A stretch of 64,000 bases of DNA from NCBI GenBank assembly GCA_040954595.2, contig CM082584.2:13268001-13332000 (forward strand). The letters are read 5' to 3'. The stretch comes from Balanoglossus misakiensis. Lineage: Eukaryota > Hemichordata. Both the position numbers and the translations under genes were made by a program. The notes beneath the pieces were generated by a model. That model ran no database searches. It was not told where the DNA came from and saw only the letters and a program-made list of their open reading frames with translations. Of the stretch, positions 28,001 through 45,552 are shown one piece after another; within the stretch, counting starts at the first letter, position 1, and every line of letters begins with the position of its first letter.

Positions 28001-30652
28001 ACCACAATGCCCAGGCATATATATGAAACTCTAATTGAAAAAGAAAAGTTGTCAGTAACTCAGTAAATACAATGTACGGATGGTTGTGAGAATTGTGATG
28101 TGCATGGCCACCTTGACCCCTACCCTCCAATTGCATTCTGGTCCAGACAGCCTCATGTCCAAAGCTAATTGAAGAATTCCAAAATGGATATTAATTGTAC
28201 AAGTCTCTGTAACATGCATGTAAGATACATGTAACAGTGATCGCCAAGGTCATATCAACAGGCAGTATGTCCTCTGGTAAAAAAGAGCACAGTGGTTGTT
28301 CAACTTTGGATAATTTCTTGGCATGGCAAAATACTTTCCATGCTTTATTGAACAGAACAAAATGAACAAACGACATTATGTTACATGATAGCACCTTTGT
28401 CCCTTTAACCAATTATATATTATTATAACGACACACCAATAAATGCAGTTCTAGATCAGGTTGCAAATTACCAGGGATGACCTCTACAATTCATTAAAAA
28501 AATTCCAATTTGAGCAATTTTGGAATCTGCAAAAATGTCAAGAAAAGGTTTGTGATTCACAATGAATCATGATATACAAAATCAATTTATTTTTCTGGGG
28601 CGGTTCAATTTGGTTGATCTCAGGTTCAATTTTTCAATAAATGTAGTTTATATTAGTGATTTGTGCAGCTACATGTAATCGAAGTCGATGTATTAGGTTT
28701 TCTTTCATTCAGCAACTGATTTTTTGTTTTATATTTCACATTTTGATTGCTTCTTTGGTTTTATGTTTCTCTGGAGACCGCGCTTGTAAATGTTCTTTTT
28801 TCCTGCAAGGTACACACATTTTTAACAAGACCTGAAAAACAATGATTTAAGTTGGAAAAAGAAAATTAAAAAGGCCTTGAAACTGAGGATCAGTTTAATA
28901 TCAAAATATAAGAACCCTGCAGCTGTTGAGTGTATTTAAGCGAAATGCATGAAACAAATAGTTGGTTTAATTTGACCATAGAGCGCATTTGTTGGTGCAA
29001 AATATTGGGTTTGATTTTATCAGAATCAACAGGAAAAGGAGCCATCACTTGCAATATGTTTTGAAATGTCTCTTCAAGGATGATTGAACTGATTCCTGCT
29101 TCAGAAAGAAAACATGAATTTGGAGACTGTAATTTGATCAGCCAAATGTTGAAGGAGCATGGCGCTAACACATCAAATGATGGTCTTGGTATAACATGAT
29201 TCGAGAGAGGAAAAAAGGCCTCTGTTGTAAACATGTAAAGCGTGTCTGGATTAAAAGATTGTTGAAATTGCTGCGAGTCAGTCAGGGGAAATAAACCACA
29301 ACAACATTTGTGTTCAAGGCTGAATGCTACAAACGCTCTCACTCCAAAAGAAATCTCGCATTACAAAGCGGAGCCAAGTAAACCACACGGCGGAAAAATA
29401 GGAGATTTCCTTGAAAAGATCATCTGGAATCGGTTCTTTGATGGGAACATATCCCGGAGAATTAACCGGCATCTCTCTGTGTCAGTCAAAATCCCAGGAG
29501 CTGTGATTTGTAAATTTGTTTGGTTTGCCTTGGAGGGATTGATTTAGCGGTTTCTTTTAGATTGTTGTATTCCTCTCCTCTTGATTTATGTTTGCGATCA
29601 TCTGGATGTCTTTGAGGAGATTTGCATTCGTCAAATGTCTTTTAATTGCAAAATACTGACAAGAGAAACCAATCGAACAGAAGGGTGAAAAAAGGTGCAA
29701 AAATAGCATTGACATAAATCCTTTAATGTGGCTGTACAAGAGTTTTGTGAATAGAAAACCTTGTGTACTCAAGTATTTTAGCCTTCTCTCTGATCTGAAA
29801 ATGCATTTGTCCGACTGACTTTCTGGGTTTCCATCTACATTGACATTTCAAAAACCGATCCTTTGTTTGTGTTCTACTTTACCTGCAGGTCATTTCCTTG
29901 GAAACAACACTGTCATAGAAATCCTTCAGAATGATGGCTATAATATTGAACATGTCAGTCCTGATGAAGATCTTAGAAAAATGAGAAGGTAGGATCTTTT
30001 TCAGTCACACTAGCTACATTTGTACTTGTCTTATTTCTCAAAACTTTGTGCCTGTGTGTTGTGTTTATCTAGAGGTTATTTCCACTCCCATGCAGTGATA
30101 TTCAACTGCCAAAGTATTAATTACTTTCTTTTTTTCTTCAAGGCGATGGAGAAAGGAATACCCACAGTTGTCAACGGTGTATAAAAATGAAAGGAAGAGG
30201 AAAAACAGAGACCGAGAAAGAATTAGACGAAGGAAGAGGAGGAGACACGAGAAAGTTCCTAGTAGTAAAGAAAATACCAGACAGTTTAATGATCTGTGGG
30301 TTCCATTGGAAAAGTCTGGGTAAGTGGCATGCTTTTATATCACTACAAGTATTAGAGATAGAGGAAGAGATAGACAGAGAGACAGGCATGTAAACTTTTT
30401 CTGCAACTAATAACATTTTTCTCCCGTTTTTTCTCTTTTCCTTATTTTGACAGTCAAGAGACAACGACAACGCCAACAGCAGAGTTGAACTCCCTGGTTA
30501 CCATGGCGACAACACCCCAGCTCTCTCACAGCATCTATTTCATTTACATGGCCAATGGCAGAGCTTGCATATATGTACTCAGTCCCCTCATATTACTTGG
30601 CAGCATTCTGATCAGTCTCTGGGTTCAGTTCCACTTTGTTGATAACTTATAA
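16041..30652 (+). CDS. TRABD2: TIKI metalloprotease (TRABD2 family), Wnt-inactivating
   Basis: Exons are 16041-16163, 16479-17042, 24177-24498, 29889-29988, 30143-30319 and 30454-30652, giving 494 aa (human TIKI1/2 are 505 and 517). The first exon encodes [16 protein letters not shown], a clear signal peptide. The protease domain contains FFGTIHVPY (His66) and [14 protein letters not shown] (His338), the two GxxH motifs of the family, together with [14 protein letters not shown] and ELIYKRN. The last exon ends in a hydrophobic segment at about residues 467-487, as expected for membrane or GPI anchoring. Known function: a metal-dependent protease that clips the N terminus of Wnt ligands in Wnt-producing cells and antagonises Wnt signalling. 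Residues 384-407 are almost entirely Arg/Lys with a few acidic residues, a denser basic stretch than I recall in vertebrates. Two introns are over 5 kb. Start chosen because exon 1 gives a signal peptide and a phase-0 junction. Confidence 0.96.
17043..24176 (+). other. TIKI intron 2
   Basis: A 7.1 kb intron with canonical GTAAGG donor and TGCCAG acceptor. It contains an irregular AATCT-rich patch near 18925-19000 and a CAT/CAC microsatellite at 22471-22506. I found no nested gene. The longest + ORF here (22884-23306, 140 codons) has no recognisable similarity. Confidence 0.75.
22471..22506. repeat. CAT/CAC microsatellite
   Basis: An imperfect CAT/CAC trinucleotide array of about 36 bp inside TIKI intron 2. 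Confidence 0.85.
24499..29888 (+). other. TIKI intron 3
   Basis: A 5.4 kb intron, donor GTGAGT and acceptor CTGCAG. It holds several 60-200-codon open stretches on both strands, including a 201-codon one at 25843-26448. None resembles a known protein and none has convincing start or splice context, so I annotate no gene here. Confidence 0.7.
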
Positions 30653-32358
30653 ATAGACACGTAAAGTCTAGTGTATATCTGTACAATACTGACAACATCT
30701 CTGAGTGATTGCTTTTTTTTAGGAACTTACAATGAAATATTAAAATGTCATGGATTATATTTGTACAGGCAATATAGCACAAAGCAAATGATCAGGCATC
30801 TCAAATTATGCTGAATTGGTAAAATCGGAATTTTATTCTGCTCCCCATAAATTGTACATAGGTCCTTATTATTTCTGATATACATATGCTGCATCACACA
30901 TGAACAGAATGGTGTTATAAAAAAGAAAAGAAGTTGTCACAGGTTAAACTCAGCATTGAGGGCGCTGTTCTGATCTCCACAGTACCAGTGCCCCTCCCCC
31001 TTTCACATATTGCAGTTGATCACAGTTTAGGCTTGGTGCGTTGACCTGAAATAACCTTTCCAATACCAGAATAACTGTCAATAGTCTGGTCAGGAGACTA
31101 GCTTCACTGCCAATGTTAACCATGTTCAGGTTTGTTCAGACTTAGTTTCTCAGCATTTCTACCGATAGTCACTCAAACTTTGTAGGCTTCAGGTACTTTT
31201 TTGCATGTGGGATCTTGTCATCAACTGTTGCACAAGGTTGCAGAAATACTAGAACAAAGCATCAAGTTAGCGAATACAGTAATATACCATTCAGCATTAT
31301 AGCCCAGATTTCCAGGTCAAAGTTGAAGTAATAATCCTCATGTGGTGACTTGGTTGAGTGAGCTTCATTCTGTCTTTCACGCAACAATCAGTAGTCAAAA
31401 CTATATTATACTTTCAAAGCCGTTCATTGGGTAAAAAAGACTCCATCCACCACATTGCATTTTGTTGCCTGTGTCCCATTCATCTGACAACTTTGACCTT
31501 TAATCTTAGTTTGTGACATCATCATCTCGCAGAAGATTTTCTTTCCTCGTTACATACGGTTTAGTACAAAGTGTGCTCTGGGAATAATGTCCCTCAGAAC
31601 TTGTTTCCATGGTAACTTACAGAGACAAAGATTTCTGTATTTGATTATTTATTTTTTAAAGAAAATGTCTCTTTATATTATCGGACATCCTAAGTTATGG
31701 AGAATTTACAATTCATTACATATGGAGCTATATATACTTGTATATACTTTGAAGAGAAAAATAAATTTGGTAACATTTGTTCTTGTTTTAATGTTGGGAA
31801 ATCAGGTCAGTTTTAAAAAGTTTCAGATTTAGATGTGTATGACCCTTGTTATGTGAAATATGGTCAATATTTGCATGTGAAATGAATTTTTCTGTAAATA
31901 TCTAAAAGTTTGAGGATTTTTTGTGGAAACTTTACATTTATTATTCTAGTAAATTAATTGTACTTAACAAGAAAGAATGGTGCATTGAAAAAAGCTTTGG
32001 ACAATCAAGCCAGTTGAACTTTGTTTTTTGTCAGATGTTGCCGGATAATGGTTCTACCTGTTGGGTTTGTCAAATAAACCAATTCCATCAAAAGTCCAAA
32101 ATGAAATCTTGATTTGTCTCTGATGGTTATTTTTACCGATTCCTGGGTTAGGTATGTATTTGGGAGAGAGAGGGGGACTAAACACACCGAAAAAATCCGT
32201 GATAATTAAGTTTTATTCCAAGGGTCTTGAAATGTTTGTCTTGAACATGTTGATTGCAAAAGTCTTTCATTAAAATTATTTTTGTTTTAGTTTTTCTCAA
32301 AAATTCAGCATTTTCATAAATATTTATGTCAACTCTTAAAACAGACGAATATGCTTTC
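30653..32358. other. TIKI 3' UTR and intergenic space, tail-to-tail with the P4HTM-like gene
   Basis: No coding sequence is recognised. AATAAA hexamers on the + strand at about 31757 and 32074 could end the TIKI transcript. On the minus strand an AATAAA (forward TTTATT, 32212-32217) lies about 145 bp past the stop of the convergent gene. If TIKI uses the distal signal, the two 3' ends lie within about 150 bp of each other. Confidence 0.55.
32212..32217 (-). terminator. Candidate poly(A) signal, P4HTM-like gene
   Basis: AATAAA on the minus strand about 145 bp beyond the stop codon at 32359-32361, a normal distance for a short 3' UTR. Confidence 0.6.
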
Positions 32359-35535
<3,177 letters not shown>

Positions 35536-36269
35536 CCTTAATCACACAAAGTGGACGAGACCAATCTGATCTGCGCGATTTATACACACCGTATGTTTCG
35601 TGTCAGCCAATGATTTGGAGACTCGTCGACTTTAATGTGTGAATCTACAATCAATTTATTACACATCAAACCTTTTGTCACTGTTTCTCCGTCATTCTTG
35701 TAGTTACACGTAGACACTGATTCATCTCTGCACTGGGGGGAGGGGAATGGGAGGGGGGCTCAATCGATCCAAGTTTTGATTTGGTTGATATCCTCACTAA
35801 AATATGGCAAATAATAAATTCTTTCTGCACCAGAATAAAGATTTAGACGCTTCTATGCATGGAAATCTTTCTGCCAATTAATTCTCAATTTATTTGTGAT
35901 ATATTTGCACATTTTAACCAGTTTTACTGAAACGTAGTTGTATTTGCTGGCTAGCCTCATCAAAGCTCCACAGCCAGCGTAGCGAGCACATCGTGGTGAA
36001 GTTGTCTGCACTGATTCCACATCTTTCGGAAGAGACAAGCGAGAATGGTGCCTTTAATTCGTACTTTAACGTGACCTGCATTGATAGTTTTTCGCAAGGT
36101 AAACGAAAGTTAAAGTTATCTCCTGTAGCACGGTCGTGTTCCTTGCATGCAAGCAAAACCAGCTGTTCTCGCTAACCTTTGAACTTTCTGCACAAGAGGT
36201 TTCTAGTATGCAGTTGTGTGAAACGTAATACTGTGTGCATTCAATATTTTCAGGACAAAACTTGACACT
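35536..36269. other. Divergent promoter region, P4HTM-like gene / MTG1
   Basis: These 734 bp separate the start codons of two head-to-head genes. It contains the TATAAAT and CCAAT motifs of the minus gene. On the MTG1 side, a GT donor after CGCAAG (near 36101) and an acceptor TTTTCAG at about 36253 suggest a possible 5' untranslated exon. No further gene seen. Confidence 0.55.
35578..35584 (-). promoter_or_regulatory. TATA box of the P4HTM-like gene
   Basis: TATAAAT on the minus strand 43-49 bp upstream of the start codon at 35535, which would leave a very short 5' leader. A CCAAT motif (forward strand, near 35605) lies a little further upstream. The spacing supports 35535 as the true start. 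Confidence 0.55.
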
Positions 36270-38813
36270 ATGTCGTCAAGGCGAATCGTTACACCAGGGT
36301 CAGCTGGAACCCAATTATTCCGTGAAACATTTACATTTGGCCACAAGGAATTGACCCATTGGTTTCCATCGCACATGGCAAGAGGTAGGACATGTTGATT
36401 TTATCTTCTTTGCTTAATTTGCAATTGACAGTTTGACATTGCAATTTACATCTCAGTCCAAATTAGATATTGTCAAATGTGTCGTGTACATACTGTATCA
36501 CAGACTGAGCAAACTACTTGGTTGAGTTCTAAGTTTATCACTGGTTTTATGAGTATGCCAATTTCTGTTTAATATATTTTACATATTTTTCAATTTTAGG
36601 AATGAAGAAAATGCAAGCAATGTTACGCAAGATAGATTGTGTAGTGGAAGTTCATGATGCAAGAATATCCTTTTAATCTTATTTTGTGTTGTGTACTTCT
36701 TCATTTTCATTTTGTGCCTTCAAATTGTTTTTGCTGGACAATAGTTTGGTTTGAAAGTCACTTTAAACAAAAATTGACAAAGAGTTAGAATTTCCTTAAT
36801 GTATTGCTTTACATTCCCTTCACTGGCCGCAATATGATGTTTCGAAATTTGCTGGGAGTCAAACCTCATTTATTGGTGCTCAATAAAATGGACTTAATGG
36901 ATTCAACCAAGAAAACAGTGAGTACAAAGTTACATTCATTCCTGGTACTGAGTTGGTGAAATCTGTGTTCTCTAGAAAATGTACACAATTTATTTGTCAC
37001 TGTAAAATAACCTTTAACTTTATTTCATATTTACATATATTATACTTTTGTTACCAGGCAATTAGGAATCGTTTATCTGCAGAAGGAACGGAAAATATAC
37101 TGTTTGCCAATTGTCACAAACAGGAAAGTAAAACAATTAGAGATGTGAGTATCTATGTACATGTGATATTGTCAAACATAGGATATTGAAAGTTGACTTT
37201 GCCAAAATGGCAGCAGTAAAACTTCATGCTAAAAAGAATAGCAAAAGAGAAAGGATTCTAAACATCTGTAAGTCTGACTTGATCCTTTGTTATTTAATAT
37301 AGGTTGTGAAAATGGTTATTGATCTAATTGATCAAAGTGAGAGGTATCAGAGAGCTGGGGTAGATGATTATAATCTGATGGTCGTTGGAATTCCAAATGT
37401 TGGCAAATCTTCAGTCATAAATGCCATGAGAAGAATGCATCTCAGGAAAGGTAAGTATGGAATGTATATTTCATTGATGAAATGAGTGGAAGAAACTTAT
37501 GCCTTGTAAAACAAAAGCATGTACAACATATAACTAGAGGGCATGCAGCCTTAAATTGCCATCTCCCAAATGATTAGATGTTTGGGTATATGTCAGTGGT
37601 TGTTGTTTTTTATTACCTGTAGGCAAAGCATCAAGGGTTGGAGGTATACCTGGAATAACAAGAGGTGTATTGAACAAAATACAGGTGTGTTGAAGTGTTG
37701 TATTTGTTCAGATACTTATATGATCTGTATGGATTTTGTTGCATTCATGTTTCAATCCCATCCACTTCTTTCAAATACTTTGTGATTGCATTCTCAGGTT
37801 TCTAATCAGCCAAGGATGTTTCTAATCGATACACCCGGAATAATGACACCACATATACCCGGCATAGATCAAGGGATGAAGTTAGCATTATGTGGTAAGT
37901 AGGAAAGGTTAAGAAACATGTGACCCTGTAGATAGGTATTTTTGTTGGTGCAAATCAAATGCATTATTGCTGTACTGTTGCAGTCATCACTGATACTATT
38001 CTGTACACTGTTTATTTCACAGGAACTCTACAAGATCACCAAGTAGGACAAGATATCATAGCTGATTATCTTCTCTTCTGGTTGAACAAGAATTCCAGAT
38101 TTGAGTGAGTGACTTTATCTGGTATTGCTTACCCAAATCATCCCCAACAAGAATCTCAGAATGGTTGAATCCTTTTGACAGTCGCCTGGTTCTGCCATGT
38201 GTGCTGCTGTGTTATTACTTTTGAAATACATGTACTTACTTCAGAGAGAGCAGTGAAGCAGTCTACTTTATTGACTGGTAATACAGCATGGCTGACAAAT
38301 TGAATCATCCAATCATTTTTTTCCAGATATGTGGAAACGTTTGGGCTTGAAGAGCCATCTGATGATATCCACTTTGTACTCACAAATCTGGCAAAGTTCT
38401 TAGGCAAGACACAGAAATTCAGGTCACTTGATGGTATGTATCACTTACTCATTTGGCAATTTTTGACTGCTGACTGGCTATTATAGACATAACTGTTATG
38501 CAAAAAACCCACACAGTACAACAGTTACATTGCAATAAATTCATTTAATGACATTATGCATTCATGAAAGTACTTTCTAGAAATACATAGTTGATTGCTA
38601 AGAAATTAAAATGTTCTTTTCTTCAGACATTTGTAAAAGGAAAAAATCTCTTTTTGGCGACATTGCTCATCTGTAACTCTCCACTGTTATATTATCACAT
38701 GATTTGCAGGAACAAGAGTCGTAAAGCCCAACTATGATGCTGCAGCTGCCCATATGCTGCGATGTTTCAGGACGGGACAGCTGGGAAAATTTGTTTTGGA
38801 TCTGGAGGAGTGA
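36270..38813 (+). CDS. MTG1: MTG1, mitochondrial ribosome-associated GTPase 1
   Basis: Ten exons: 36270-36384, 36600-36664, 36813-36917, 37058-37144, 37303-37450, 37623-37684, 37798-37894, 38023-38104, 38327-38433 and 38710-38813; 323 aa (human 334). It is a circularly permuted GTPase of the YlqF/RbgA type: G4 NKMD at residues 84-87 comes first, then the P-loop GIPNVGKSS (153-161), G2 around Thr186 (GIPGITRG) and G3 DTPG (205-208). [15 protein letters not shown] and [13 protein letters not shown] are the family's N-terminal signature. The N terminus is basic and Ser/Thr-rich, consistent with mitochondrial import. Known role: late assembly of the mitochondrial large ribosomal subunit at the inner membrane. 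Intron 2 (36665-36812) is an AT-AC intron of the U12 class; the other introns are GT-AG. The gene is divergent from the P4HTM-like gene and convergent with RCHY1. Confidence 0.96.
36665..36812 (+). other. U12-type AT-AC intron in MTG1
   Basis: The 148-bp intron starts ATATCCTTTT and ends in AC, with TTCCTTAAT at 36792-36800, about 13 nt before the 3' splice site. These are the 5' splice site, branch-point element, spacing and AC terminus of minor-spliceosome introns. Joining at these points links HDAR to IPFTGRN in frame, exactly as the MTG1 family requires. No GT-AG alternative keeps the conserved residues. Confidence 0.93.
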
Positions 38814-38933
38814 ATTGCTGGAAGAGACCACAAACTATGCCAACAAATGTTGGCCACAGTCAAGAGCTGATGATTAGGCTGGTAACAACTGTGCTGTAAC
38901 ACTTTTACAATAACTGACTAAGTGACAGATGGA
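38814..38933. other. 120-bp gap between convergent stops of MTG1 and RCHY1
   Basis: There is no AATAAA on either strand inside this gap. The nearest minus-strand candidates lie within MTG1 introns, so the RCHY1 3' UTR probably overlaps the last exon of MTG1, and MTG1 transcripts probably run into RCHY1. Confidence 0.5.
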
Positions 38934-41302
38934 TTACACAGTTTTTGGATCGCCATCATTTTCCTCGGCCGTCTCCCAGCTATCTGTGTCATCAGTCGAC
39001 TCATCCCTTGTTTCAGTGGTGTCCACAGCAACCGGACTTCCCTCTGCTTGGTCCGCCTGACTGCCATTGGCACTATCCTCACCAACATCCTCTTCGGACC
39101 CATCGGAAACGAGCTCTGCATTTTCTTCTTGCCTTTCTCCATCTTCATGATCATCTTCCTCTGAGAGGATTGAAAGATCAGAGAAATTGTGAGTTTTAGC
39201 CTCTGTAGCTGTATAATATCACACTGGAATGTACCATCAAATCTTCTGATGTGTTTTGGATTCACATCATTAAAAGCCATATTCACAGCCTCTGAAGACG
39301 TGACAACATTTTGGCAGACACTCACCTTGGGATGGTACGACTGAATTCAAAGTCTCGTCATCTTCAGCCGTTCTACAAGTGTTGTAAGAACCGCAATGCT
39401 GACACTTGAGGCCGATGACATGAAACAACACTCTACACTCCTTGTGACAATCTCTGCATAGAATCTGCATTGAGGACAGAAGTTGGACTTTTGAGACATT
39501 TTTCTGCATATGTATATATACAGATGAATAAGAAAATTTTGAGTTCACCATGTTCGGTATGAAATCTGCCCGCTAATAATCTTACCTGCACTCTGTAATT
39601 TGCATATTCCTCTGGCATTCGTGTGTTCTGAACTTCCTGGTCCAACATCCTCCACACATTCCTCATACTTAGCATCGACTGACCGCATAGTGGGCAGGTG
39701 TAACCTCTGGAGAAAAATGACATTTCCTGAGATGGTTACAAGCTTTGAAATCCATTTTCATCCATCAACTCTTAAGGTATCATACTATCAAATGTAATTT
39801 CTTGTTAAATTCTCTGGAGAACAATAAAATTCAAAGTATTTATATTTTGTTCAATTAACAAATGTATACACTTACCCTGATTTGACATAGTCCTCAAAAC
39901 ATGTTCTGTCAGTTGAGAGAAAATACATACATGCAGTAAGAATACAGGTTGTAAGAAATGACATCTCATTGTAGACTTCATCTTAGTCCATGAAAGAGTT
40001 TGATGTCCGGAGCCAGAGAAGACAATGAAAGCTACTGAATCAACTTACGAATGGAGAAGATGGCCACAAGATGGTACATGCGCAGCAATTCTTGATGAGT
40101 GGAGATCCTGAAGAACACACATGGTCATGTCACTTAGGCAGAAACTTTTGCTGAATGTTTTTGATTTATTTTATCCAAAAGATCATCAACACATAAGGTT
40201 AATGTTCTATTTGAAAAAATAACAATAGCACACATGTCATTGAGAAACAACACAACTAGATTATAATACATTTGTGGAAGTAAACTCACCTCCATACAAA
40301 CAGGGCAGTTAGCTTTGGATACTTTCTCAACACACTGAAAATGAAATCATACAGACATCCACGTCACAGAAGATTCCTCAATTGTTGAAAGTTCAGTCTT
40401 GATAATTCTTGCCAACAAGTGTAGATTTTTTACCTTATGTTTGTTCTGCAAATGAATTCCCAAACACATGTCACATTTGCTGCAGTGGAAAAAATTGTCC
40501 CTTCCACCGACCCTGTGAAGGAGAAGATACATAGCTGATGTTGCACTGTTAAAAATGAAGTTATACTCTTGCAGAAACCTCGAACCAACATAGATTCAGT
40601 TTACCTGAGAAAAAGCAAATAAAAACATTTTGCTGTATTTTCTCACCTACAAATTCCACAACCATCACAGTGAAACTGTCCTTTATCCTTTTCATCGTAC
40701 AATCTACAAATCTCACAGAAATAACGCGCAAACTGTTCATTGCAGTTCAGACAATGTGACTGTACCTGTTTTTGGGGAAAAACAAAAGCAAAGAAACGTT
40801 TATTACATCATTTCACTAAGCACATCACAGTTAAGTCCAGTAATACTTATGAAGGAGTCTGTACATCACAAATGTTAGATGTTAATTTCAAATTTACCGA
40901 TCTAATGCCTTAATCTGTATAATGAAACTCACTTACCTCAGCCACATGCTGACATTTCAAACACTTGACCTTCTGAACTTGATTTCTACACAGTGTATGG
41001 TTCTCTTCTTCATCATGGCAAAATCTGCATACATAGAATCTGTCACAACACGGTGCCTGTCAAATGTCAAACGTTACAGGATAGGCTAATCAGTACATGT
41101 ACATTATACTTTAACCCCCCCCCCCCCCCCTTCCAGTGCTTAGTGAAACAAGATCCGAAAGTTTTGCCATCACGACATAAAACAGTCGCAATAACCACCC
41201 CAAGGAAAAAGTCTAAACTGGAATCGTTTCCATGGTAACGCCTACCAGTAGAGAACATTTCCGTTGGTAGTGTTGGCAACCGGTGGCTTCTGCTTCATCC
41301 AT
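38934..41302 (-). CDS. RCHY1: RCHY1/Pirh2, CHY and RING zinc-finger E3 ubiquitin ligase
   Basis: Ten minus-strand exons: 41302-41246, 41056-40937, 40765-40647, 40512-40434, 40334-40290, 40107-40049, 39905-39876, 39706-39586, 39464-39326 and 39160-38934; 331 aa (human 261). Order: CHY zinc finger (GCQHYQRKCSLLAPCCDRF, CRFCHDEEENH), CTCHY finger (YFCEICRLYDEKDKGQFHC, CDMCLGIHLQNKHK), RING-H2 at 135-177 (CPVC, CGHLLH, STC, CPLC), and the C-terminal zinc ribbon (CRDCHKEC, CQHCGSYNT). Known role: E3 ligase for p53 and other substrates. Unusual here is a terminal exon encoding about 75 residues very rich in Asp, Glu, Ser and Thr, not present in vertebrate RCHY1. The frame carries across the exon 9-10 junction in phase 1 to a stop 120 bp from the MTG1 stop. 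Confidence 0.95.
41115..41130. repeat. Poly-C tract
   Basis: A run of 16 C in RCHY1 intron 1, just upstream (in transcription of RCHY1) of the exon 2 acceptor. Its length is probably polymorphic. Confidence 0.9.
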
Positions 41303-41594
41303 GATGGAACGAACATACCCTTTTGCGGTAGTTAGCAGACGCCCTCATCTGAACTGTTCCAGCATCAATTTCATTTTATATGTTACAGACGATTGGTCTT
41401 TACAAGTAAATTGACCAGATCTCTAATTGCAGTGATATTGTATGAGTTCCTTTGAATAAACATGCGTTTGGTTGAACTTTCTAGTGTGAAAGATCTACTC
41501 TCACACTGTCGTACATATTATACTCATTTGTTTTTACGACATACCGTAACTGGGTCACTTGCTGTGGTTTCATGTCATATCAAGCCCATCGCTA
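41303..41594. promoter_or_regulatory. Compact bidirectional promoter, RCHY1 / AKR1A1-like gene
   Basis: The start codons of RCHY1 (minus, 41302) and the first AKR start (plus, 41595) are only 292 bp apart, so both must be driven from this interval. I see no clear TATA box. An in-frame open stretch begins at 41559 but with TTG, not ATG. Confidence 0.6.
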
Positions 41595-44760
<3,166 letters not shown>

Positions 44761-45256
44761 AAGTTGCTTGACCTTAGTAAATGGAATCTGCTTTCGCAAT
44801 CCAGATCACATATCTTTCTTTGTGATGAGCACATCTTCTTTGAGATCATTCTAAACATAGAAAGATTACTATCTGTAAGCGTAAGGATTGGTTAAATAGT
44901 GCACAGGGTAGCTTATTAGCATGATGTCTTCTAACCCTATGCTGTCAAACCTGTGGTGGTGGTCATCTCTGCTATATAAAGCGGTCTAACAGGGTCTCCA
45001 TCATGTATTGTCTTTTTTTCCTTTTGCATAACACCATAGATTACAGATCTAAGTTTTGATAGAAACCATTTTCCTGTTAGCAATGTAATCAGCAAAGCAA
45101 TTTTATAGAATATAACCAATCTGGAGTCATTTTAAAATTCAGGTATTCCAACATGAGAGAACCAACTTGATTGGCTGACTCGTGTACATGGCTATTGACC
45201 ATGGGTACTAGTAAAGACTTATTTGTGTGTCTATGTATTGTTTCTGCATCAGACGT

Positions 45257-45262
45257 AATAAA
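45257..45262 (+). terminator. Candidate poly(A) signal, AKR copy 1
   Basis: AATAAA about 500 bp after the stop; further hexamers follow near 45388 and 45406. Assigning the used one needs transcripts. Confidence 0.4.
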
Positions 45263-45449
45263 TATAGATTTATTTCTCACCTATCTGTGTACTGGTGTTT
45301 GTGTGTGTATTTCTAACATAGGATATGAAAATGGTATTTCTCTATTGTCATTTTCATGAAATTTTGCACATAGCTCAGTCAAGTTAAAATAAATTAATTG
45401 GTCAAATAAAATCATACTCATAACTGAATCATGATTGGAGTGCAATTAT

Positions 45450-45503
45450 TCGGATATTGAACAAGGCCTCAGGCCAAGTGGAGGTCAATATACATTATCC
45501 GGC
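45450..45503. repeat. Imperfect inverted repeat / hairpin
   Basis: CGGATA ... GGCCTCAGGCC ... TATCCG with partly complementary arms. It could be the core of a small non-autonomous DNA element, but no target-site duplication or second copy was identified. Confidence 0.4.
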
Positions 45504-45552
45504 TTACAACACAGAACATCTGTGAACTTTTTATGCTAAATGACTTCTCAAT

